Source: Armatimonadota bacterium
Lineage (GTDB): Bacteria > Armatimonadota > Armatimonadia > Armatimonadales > Armatimonadaceae
Reading direction: 5' to 3'
NCBI GenBank assembly: GCA_030833025.1
Contig: JAURHZ010000106.1
Span: 1 to 7,787, forward strand
Length of the DNA stretch: 7,787 bases
Below are positions 1 to 4,381 of the stretch, piece by piece. The notes beneath the pieces are model-generated. The model searched no databases and had not been told where the DNA came from. It worked only from the letters and a program-made list of their open reading frames with translations. How positions within the stretch are numbered: the stretch's first letter is position 1; each line of letters starts with the position of its first letter. The position numbers and the translations under genes were made by a program.

Positions 1-161
1 ATGAAATCCCAGGTATCGGTCCGACGCGTCGCAGAGCCCTGATGCGTTTCTTCGGTAGTCTGGATCGGCTAAAGTCTGCATCCGTGAACGACATTGCAAA
101 AGTGCCAGGTATGAACGCCAAAGTGGCGGCTGACTTGGTTGCTCATTTGCAGCTTGGATAG
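1..161 (+). CDS. uvrC: UvrC C-terminus (partial, 5' end outside window)
   Basis: This is the 3' end of a gene, read in the frame with codons starting at position 3 and ending at a TAG at 159-161; 52 complete codons are visible. The residues form a tandem helix-hairpin-helix: an IPGIGPTRRRAL hairpin, then FGSLDRL, then the second hairpin VPGMNAKVA, ending in a short helix. This order and spacing is that of the C-terminal (HhH)2 domain of UvrC, which binds DNA junctions and is needed for the 5' incision in UvrABC nucleotide excision repair. The nuclease domains lie upstream of the window. Other (HhH)2 proteins, such as ComEA-like or ligase domains, are possible, but the end of the protein directly after the second hairpin fits UvrC best. 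It has no evident functional link to the downstream genes. Confidence 0.85.
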   Translation, partial: EIPGIGPTRRRALMRFFGSLDRLKSASVNDIAKVPGMNAKVAADLVAHLQLG

Positions 162-176
162 TTTTACACCTGTTTG

Positions 177-205
177 CTTGTCGGAGGTTTTCTAAACCTC
201 ACAAG
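177..205 (+). terminator. Hairpin downstream of uvrC (terminator-like, no U-tract)
   Basis: Arms CTTGT-(CG bulge)-GAGGTTT and AAACCTC-ACAAG pair over 12 bp around a TCT loop, starting 15 nt after the uvrC stop codon. The stem is convincing, but only two T residues follow it. It is therefore not a classical intrinsic terminator; it may be a 3' mRNA-stabilising structure or a weak terminator. Confidence 0.35.
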
Positions 206-298
206 TTACACGGGTTAGTTGTTGCGCAATCCAATGATCTGCCGGATTCAAAAGGGTTGCTCCGGAACAAATTGGTGTATTGTAAATGTACTACCTGC

Positions 299-325
299 AC
301 AGCGGAGCTGTACGGACACGTACAG
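299..325 (+). promoter_or_regulatory. Overlapping inverted repeats in leader of the small secreted protein gene
   Basis: Two dyads overlap. ACAGC-GGA-GCTGT lies at 299-311 and CTGTACG-GACA-CGTACAG at 308-325, so bases 308-311 belong to both and the two hairpins would be mutually exclusive in RNA. As DNA, the second (7-bp arms) would serve as an operator. The function is inferred only. No convincing -35/-10 pair was found in 162-365. Confidence 0.3.
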
Positions 326-353
326 GGACAATAGAGTAATGGTCCTTGTGCCT

Positions 354-359
354 GGAGGG
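354..359 (+). promoter_or_regulatory. Shine-Dalgarno site GGAGGG
   Basis: GGAGGG lies 6 nt upstream of the ATG at 366. It is a strong site and fixes the start of the small secreted protein. An in-frame TAG directly precedes that ATG, so no longer N-terminus is possible. Confidence 0.8.
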
Positions 360-365
360 TTTTAG

Positions 366-755
366 ATGCTGAAAGTGATTATGTTGGTTCTGGTTTCCCT
401 GATGTCATTGGGGGCATTTGCACAGGACAAGGGTGTTGTTCTCGCTGCGGGTGAGCAGCTGATTGTCCTGCGAACGACGGAGTTTGGTCTCACGGCTCCC
501 GCCCGTGCAGATGTCATCAACGAGCGTTTGCGTACTGCAATCGGAGAACCCATTAAGGCATCTGATATTACCGTTCGCGCAGTATCTAGGGTGCGGGCCG
601 ACATTCTCTTGAAGGGAACTCTCCTCATAGCCGTCGGCGCTACAGAAGCCAAGGCTCACAAGGCAAATGTTCTGTCCCTTGCAGATGTCTGGGCACAACG
701 CTGTAAGGACATCCTCCCAAAAGTATGTGCAGGTGAAACCCCCACTAAACCGTAG
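366..755 (+). CDS. Small secreted protein resembling the periplasmic sensor-like domain of MscS-type channels
   Basis: This encodes 129 residues. Residues 1-19 form a Sec signal peptide: Lys3, a hydrophobic core, and AFA before a predicted cut ahead of Gln20. The mature part (about 110 residues) has a strand (EQLIVLRT), a helix with the pattern RADVINERLRTAI, a strand (ITVRAV), a beta-hairpin (ADILLKGTLLIAVGATEA) and a last helix (LADVWAQRCKDIL). From memory, the pattern 'R-x-x-x-I-x-x-R-L ... I ... G ... L-x-x-V ... A ... L-A-x-x-W-A' occurs in the N-terminal periplasmic domain of MscS-like proteins of cyanobacteria and related phyla. Here there is no channel domain and no transmembrane segment after the signal. 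Cys113 and Cys121 could form a disulfide. The gene is monocistronic, with its own Shine-Dalgarno site and a terminator downstream. The real function is unknown: it could be an accessory or sensor protein, or a free-standing fold. The coding call is much surer than the family. Confidence 0.8.
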   Translation: MLKVIMLVLVSLMSLGAFAQDKGVVLAAGEQLIVLRTTEFGLTAPARADVINERLRTAIGEPIKASDITVRAVSRVRADILLKGTLLIAVGATEAKAHKANVLSLADVWAQRCKDILPKVCAGETPTKP

Positions 756-817
756 CTGCGGTTCACCTTAGGTGCTGCTGTAGTTATTCCGTGCATCGGA
801 AAACGCACTTAAATGTA

Positions 818-857
818 ATCAGCCCTTCACTCCAATTTAGAAGAGTGAAGGGCTGAT
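818..857. terminator. Strong bidirectional intrinsic terminator
   Basis: A perfect 15-bp stem (ATCAGCCCTTCACTC with GAGTGAAGGGCTGAT) surrounds a 10-nt loop. On the plus strand it is followed by G and then TTTTAT; on the minus strand by TTACATTT. It lies between the convergent stop codons at 755 (plus) and 877 (minus), 20 nt past the minus-strand one, so it probably ends transcription from both sides. Confidence 0.9.
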
Positions 858-876
858 GTTTTATGGTCTAACTGGA

Positions 877-1215
877 TTACTTAGCGGATTGGATACGCTT
901 GATAGCAATCTTGGCATCCTGACCGATTTCCGGATGTTTAGCTAGCCCTGCGATTGCTCCTGCTTCTGCCTTGCCTCCGACAAATCCAATCAGGCGAAGC
1001 GCATGTGCACGAACAAGACGAGGGCGGTTGCTCTTTGCAACATCTACAAGTGCCTTCGCTGCCTGTACACGCGCTGCATTTTGACCAGGTGCCGCTGCGG
1101 CATGCGCTGCAACTTCGAGCTCAAGCTTTGCTGCTTTGGATGCCACAGAATCAGAGCCGGACATCTGGTCAGCGAGCTTGCCATAATCAGCATAAATTAA
1201 TGTTGTACGGTTCAT
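877..1215 (-). CDS. Small HEAT-repeat protein, translationally coupled to the oxidoreductase
   Basis: From the ATG at 1215 this gives 112 residues. A longer form from an in-frame ATG at 1239 (120 residues) would overlap the end of the oxidoreductase gene. I prefer 1215 because it lies 2 nt after that gene's TAG (1218-1220), a spacing typical of coupled translation; GAAAGGG upstream could serve as the ribosome site. The protein is almost all helix and rich in Ala and Lys. The segment RVQAAKALVDVAKS, then RPRLVRAHALRLIGFVGG, then GAIAGLAKHPEIGQDAKIAIKRI, has the helix-turn-helix rhythm and the closing 'DA+xAI+RI' of HEAT/PBS-type repeats; about two to three repeats fit. There is no signal peptide and no catalytic motif. 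HEAT repeats are usually protein-binding scaffolds. Its place as last gene of the operon suggests it binds or assists the oxidoreductase, but this is inference. The operon ends at the terminator beyond it. Confidence 0.75.
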   Translation of the reverse strand: MNRTTLIYADYGKLADQMSGSDSVASKAAKLELEVAAHAAAAPGQNAARVQAAKALVDVAKSNRPRLVRAHALRLIGFVGGKAEAGAIAGLAKHPEIGQDAKIAIKRIQSAK

Positions 1216-1217
1216 TC

Positions 1218-2483
1218 CTAGTACCCTTTCAGGCTCCATGGTTCACGATACGGATCGCTTAGGAAGCGGTTAGCCTCTTCATCATTGATAAAGCGATTCG
1301 TCTTTGGATCGAATGTAAGCTCCCGGCCAACCGTGTAGGCAATATTTGCGATGATTGGGAGGATAATCGTCTTGTACTGAATGCCGATGTCGGACACGGG
1401 AAGTTCACGTGTCTTGATACATTTGCGCCAGTTACGACGGTGCTTTTCTGTGACATCGACCTTATCAGGCTCGACTTCATGTTTGAAGCCGCCTGCTGGT
1501 GGAACGTAGTCGATCGCCTTTGGCTCTGTGTCTGCACCGCCATCGCCACCAGTAAGAATCAAATCATCCTTGGTGCCGTAGTAGGTGGCTCCCCATTCGC
1601 CTTCGAGACGCTCGTTTGCCTCACCTGGCTGATTCCACTCCAGAGTCCATTCTGGGTTACGGAACTTCCAAGTGACATTGAGGGACTGAGGGGCATCGTA
1701 GATGCGATTTGGGTTGGTCTTACCAGTTGCCTTGACGGTAACAGGGGATGACCATGCATCCTGACCGGTAAGGAGCATCACGCAGCTAATCGCATGGTTG
1801 CCACGGTCGCGGATAAAGCCAGCGCCGGAATCCATCATCCAGCGGAAGTGGAAGTGGCAGGTCTCTGCGGTATATGGGCGATATGGGATTGGACCAAGCC
1901 ACATGTCCCAGTTCATATGAGGTGGTGGGGTGGATGGTGCTTCAAAGCCAGATCCACTTGAAAGGTTCTCTGGATGCCAGATGACGACTTTCTTGATTGT
2001 TCCTGCCTGGCCGTTGCGAAGATAGTTTGCAGCAGCTGCGACCTTAGGGTTGCTACGACCTTGTGCACCGATCTGCATGATGCGCTTGTAGCGCCGTGCA
2101 GCATTGACCATCGCCAAACCTTCCTCAATGGTCTTACACACAGGCTTTTCGCTGTAGACATCCTTGCCAGCCATACATGCATGCACTGCCATGATGGCGT
2201 GCCAGTGGTCTGGAGTTCCGATGGTCACAGCATCAATATCCTTGCGGTCAAGGACACGACGGTAGTCATCGGTGAGCATCGGCTTACCTTGCACGCGCTT
2301 TGCAGCGTTTGCGAGGTGGTTTGCATCGACATCACATAATGCCGCACAGCTGTCAGCCACAATATGGCTGCTTCCCATCCCACCTACACCAATATGGCCA
2401 TAAACAATACGGTCATTGGCCCCGAATGCGCTTTGTGGCACATACGTAGGGAAGCCAATTCCCGACTTTGCCGGATTTGACAT
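1218..2483 (-). CDS. Gfo/Idh/MocA-family NAD(P)-dependent oxidoreductase, without Tat signal
   Basis: This is a 421-residue protein of normal length for the family. The N-terminal Rossmann fold shows the dinucleotide-binding GVGGMG (32-37), an acidic end of strand two (CDVD, 50-53), TPDHWH (90-95) and the hallmark EKP (112-114), whose Lys113 is the usual catalytic or cofactor-binding lysine. The C-terminal domain has MNWDMWLGP (190-198), typical of the subgroup common in Planctomycetes-like bacteria, and DRGNH (226-230) with the conserved histidine. Members oxidise or reduce sugars, polyols or glycosides with NAD(P); the substrate cannot be read from sequence. Relatives usually start with a twin-arginine signal followed by 'GFPTxVPxSxFGANDRI'. 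Here GFPTYVPQSAFGANDRI begins at residue 10, and only nine residues precede it. A TAA codon lies directly before the ATG, so no signal can be added and the protein should be cytoplasmic. The lactonase gene lies 61 nt upstream and the HEAT gene 2 nt downstream. Confidence 0.93.
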   Translation of the reverse strand: MSNPAKSGIGFPTYVPQSAFGANDRIVYGHIGVGGMGSSHIVADSCAALCDVDANHLANAAKRVQGKPMLTDDYRRVLDRKDIDAVTIGTPDHWHAIMAVHACMAGKDVYSEKPVCKTIEEGLAMVNAARRYKRIMQIGAQGRSNPKVAAAANYLRNGQAGTIKKVVIWHPENLSSGSGFEAPSTPPPHMNWDMWLGPIPYRPYTAETCHFHFRWMMDSGAGFIRDRGNHAISCVMLLTGQDAWSSPVTVKATGKTNPNRIYDAPQSLNVTWKFRNPEWTLEWNQPGEANERLEGEWGATYYGTKDDLILTGGDGGADTEPKAIDYVPPAGGFKHEVEPDKVDVTEKHRRNWRKCIKTRELPVSDIGIQYKTIILPIIANIAYTVGRELTFDPKTNRFINDEEANRFLSDPYREPWSLKGY

Positions 2484-2488
2484 TTAAA

Positions 2489-2495
2489 CTCCTCC
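2489..2495 (-). promoter_or_regulatory. Shine-Dalgarno site GGAGGAG of the oxidoreductase gene
   Basis: GGAGGAG on the minus strand lies 5 nt upstream of the ATG at 2483. It decides the start and confirms the absence of a Tat signal. A small hairpin (GGGCG/CGCCC, 2496-2511) lies directly 5' of it and could affect ribosome access. Confidence 0.8.
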
Positions 2496-2528
2496 GGGCG
2501 ATTTTCCGCCCACTCTCAACAATCTCCC

Positions 2529-2541
2529 GCTGTTCAACAGC
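2529..2541 (-). other. Palindrome GCTGTT-C-AACAGC in the lactonase-oxidoreductase gap
   Basis: A perfect dyad with 6-bp arms around a single C lies 3 nt beyond the lactonase stop on the minus strand. In RNA it would fold as a short GCTG/CAGC stem with a 5-nt loop and no U-tract. It may be a processing or stabilising site between genes of the operon, or chance. Confidence 0.25.
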
Positions 2542-2544
2542 AGA

Positions 2545-3594
2545 TCAACAAATATGTGCGCCCTTGGTCTCGACATAGACCATGTAGACCGACTGGCTTG
2601 CCGTGATGTACAGCTTGTTCCGCTTGACACCGCCGAAACAGAGGTTAGAACCAATTTCAGGGAGTTGAATCAGTCCGATTCGCTTGCCCTGTGGACTGAA
2701 CACGTGGACGCCATCGTAGCCATCACCAACCCAGCCACCGGCTCCCCAGACATTGCCTTCGATGTCACAGCGAAGCCCATCGGCGACGCCGCTTGCCTCA
2801 GTGCCATCCTTCATCGTCATCTTCATGCTCGCAAAGACGCGTCCGTTGGCAGTTTTGCGGCCATCTACGACATCATAGACGCGGATTTCTTTGGTGCCAT
2901 CTGTGTCGGCAACATAGAGCTTCTTATAGTCCGGTGAGAAGCAGAGGCCGTTTGGCTTGGTGATGTCATCGAACATCTTTTCGACTTTGCCGGTCTTGCC
3001 ATCGATACGGTAGACAGCTTCCTTCAGCTCATGAGGAGCCTTTTCACCCTCATAGTTGCCCTGTGTTCCGTAGCCAGGATCGGTGAACCAGATACCGCCA
3101 TCCGGGTGTACGACTACATCGTTTGGAGCATTGAACTTCTTCCCGTTAAACTTGTCAGCGAGTACGGTGATGGTTCCATCATATTCGTAGCGCGTGACAC
3201 GACGAGTTAGGTGTTCGCAGCTAATTTGGCGTCCTTGGTAGTCAAAGGTGTTGCCATTGGTGTAATTGCTTGGCGAATGGATGGTGCTGACGTGGTAGTC
3301 CTCATCGAGCATCCGGAGGTGAACATTGTTCGGGATGTCGGACCATACGACGTACTTGCCGACGCCATTCCACGCGATACCTTCGGCCCAGAGCATCCCG
3401 GTATGGAGACGCTTTACCGCAACATTGCCAACTTTGACTTTTGCAAATGCTGGGTCAAGAGTGATGATGGAGGCATCCGGGTAGCGAACCGGTGGAGCAC
3501 CGGGGGAGTAACGGTCATCTTTGGCAAGTGCAGGAAGTGTGACCGACAGGGCTGCCGTGGAGAGCAGGGCACGTCGGGTTACGGAACTGGACAT
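2545..3594 (-). CDS. Tat-exported SMP-30/gluconolactonase-family protein
   Basis: From the ATG at 3594 the protein has 349 residues. This start is chosen over an upstream in-frame ATG at 3723 because AGGA lies 6 nt before it and because it gives a clean Tat signal: TRRALL at 6-11, a hydrophobic stretch, and PALA before Lys25. The rest is a six-bladed propeller of the SMP-30/gluconolactonase/LRE type. Putative metal ligands fall where the family has them: Glu71 in WAEGIAW, Asn158 in NAPND, Asn215 in KPNGLCFSPD and Asp272 in GVADGLRCD. WFTDPGYG (169-176) and LYVADT (226-231) are typical blade motifs. Such enzymes hydrolyse sugar lactones with a divalent metal; related folds include paraoxonase-like esterases and strictosidine-synthase-like proteins. 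The product is predicted to be periplasmic. It sits between the cyclase gene (58 nt) and the oxidoreductase gene (61 nt), which suggests it hydrolyses a lactone made by that dehydrogenase, although the compartments differ. Confidence 0.92.
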   Translation of the reverse strand: MSSSVTRRALLSTAALSVTLPALAKDDRYSPGAPPVRYPDASIITLDPAFAKVKVGNVAVKRLHTGMLWAEGIAWNGVGKYVVWSDIPNNVHLRMLDEDYHVSTIHSPSNYTNGNTFDYQGRQISCEHLTRRVTRYEYDGTITVLADKFNGKKFNAPNDVVVHPDGGIWFTDPGYGTQGNYEGEKAPHELKEAVYRIDGKTGKVEKMFDDITKPNGLCFSPDYKKLYVADTDGTKEIRVYDVVDGRKTANGRVFASMKMTMKDGTEASGVADGLRCDIEGNVWGAGGWVGDGYDGVHVFSPQGKRIGLIQLPEIGSNLCFGGVKRNKLYITASQSVYMVYVETKGAHIC

Positions 3595-3652
3595 AGAGCA
3601 TCCTCGCTGTGTCGAAGTAATGTCCGATTGTAGCCGTGAAACGCGGCAAAGG

Positions 3653-4270
3653 CTATGCAAATTGCTGGGATATGTCCTCAAGCCAAGCGCGTGCCGGGGC
3701 GGCGTCCGCGCCCATGATGGCAAACGGAACTATCATCACATTCGCATTTCCAGCCGCTACATTTGAAGACGAAAAATCCAACCCTTCGCAGAGCGTGATA
3801 CCGGCCCCCATAAGGATGTGATGGTTAGGCAGATCCTTTGAGTCAACGGCATCCACAGATGGCAAATCTAACCCAAGAAGAACCACACCACGTTCTGCGA
3901 GCAGCTGTGAAGCATCCTCGGTCAGCAACGGAAAAGTCATCGGAAAAACCGTGCTGTCCAACCAGGCATCGGTTCGGATGAGGACCCGCGGCGACGTTAC
4001 ATGTACAAACAGATCAGCTGATAGTTCTGCGTGTCCACGAGCATCCACAATGTCCGTTTGTCCACACAGGATGTCATCTGAAATCGTTTCAACTCCCGCA
4101 CTCTTTGCAATGAGGTGTCGAGGAGCATCGATATGTGTCCCGGTATGCAAACTCATGGAAACGGAACCGACGCGTACGGTTTCCCAAGCATTTTCCTGAT
4201 GGTCGAATGCGGTGTCTCCGGGCCAGCACGCGATTCCTTGGTGCAGAGTACGGTCGATATAGGTGCGCAT
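3653..4270 (-). CDS. Cyclase-family metal hydrolase, kynurenine-formamidase (KynB)-like
   Basis: This is a complete 205-residue protein, the usual length for KynB-type members of the cyclase family (PF04199). The N-terminus reads IDRTLHQGIACWPGD, as in KynB. The signature HTGTHIDAP (42-50) followed by His52 supplies metal ligands His42, His46 and Asp48. The C-terminal half has GLDLPSVDAVDSKDLPNHH (133-151) and CEGLDF (161-166), giving a candidate ligand His150 and Glu162, and ends in PFAIMGADAAPARAWL, all close to arylformamidases. KynB hydrolyses N-formylkynurenine to kynurenine and formate. No kynA or kynU lies nearby, so in this operon it may act on another amide, ester or lactone; I therefore give no symbol. 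It has no signal peptide and should be cytoplasmic. It is the first gene of the minus-strand operon. The ribosome site before the ATG is weak (GAATAGAG). Confidence 0.88.
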   Translation of the reverse strand: MRTYIDRTLHQGIACWPGDTAFDHQENAWETVRVGSVSMSLHTGTHIDAPRHLIAKSAGVETISDDILCGQTDIVDARGHAELSADLFVHVTSPRVLIRTDAWLDSTVFPMTFPLLTEDASQLLAERGVVLLGLDLPSVDAVDSKDLPNHHILMGAGITLCEGLDFSSSNVAAGNANVMIVPFAIMGADAAPARAWLEDISQQFA

Positions 4271-4321
4271 AGCTCTATTCTAGGATGGAAAGCACATTCT
4301 TTGGTGCTGCGACAGGCCGTC

Positions 4322-4337
4322 GATGTTGGCAAACATC
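4322..4337. promoter_or_regulatory. Candidate operator between divergent cyclase and rhamnosidase genes
   Basis: GATGTT-GGCA-AACATC is a perfect 6-bp dyad with a 4-bp spacer. It sits near the middle of the 111-bp region that must hold the promoters of both the minus-strand operon and the rhamnosidase gene. Its position suits a regulator acting on both. I could not find a convincing sigma70 -35/-10 pair on either strand of this gap. Which regulator binds, if any, is unknown. Confidence 0.35.
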
Positions 4338-4381
4338 ATCCAAATGCAGGAAGCGTGTTGAGATTTGTGTAAGCAGGGTTT

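Noticed and set aside
234..365. A 43-codon open frame with four cysteines, ending directly before the ATG at 366
   Set aside because: It has no Shine-Dalgarno site, no recognisable motif, and runs through the inverted repeats of the leader. It is most likely a chance open frame.
2484..2515. Codons reading ARRSLN in another frame upstream of the dehydrogenase, suggesting a frameshifted Tat signal
   Set aside because: There is no start codon in that frame between the preceding stop and these codons, and no hydrophobic stretch follows. The bases are explained by the Shine-Dalgarno site.
3627..3632. TACAAT on the minus strand upstream of the lactonase gene, as a -10 box for an internal promoter
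   Set aside because: No acceptable -35 hexamer lies 16-18 nt upstream. The short gap is better explained by one operon transcript.
3595..3723. A 43-residue N-terminal extension of the lactonase from the ATG at 3723
   Set aside because: It would overlap the cyclase gene's end and bury the Tat signal. The ATG at 3594 has a good ribosome site and a standard Tat signal.
4277..4282. TAGAAT on the minus strand just before the cyclase ATG, as a -10 box
   Set aside because: It is only 6 nt from the start codon and lacks a -35 match. It would require a leaderless transcript, for which there is no support.
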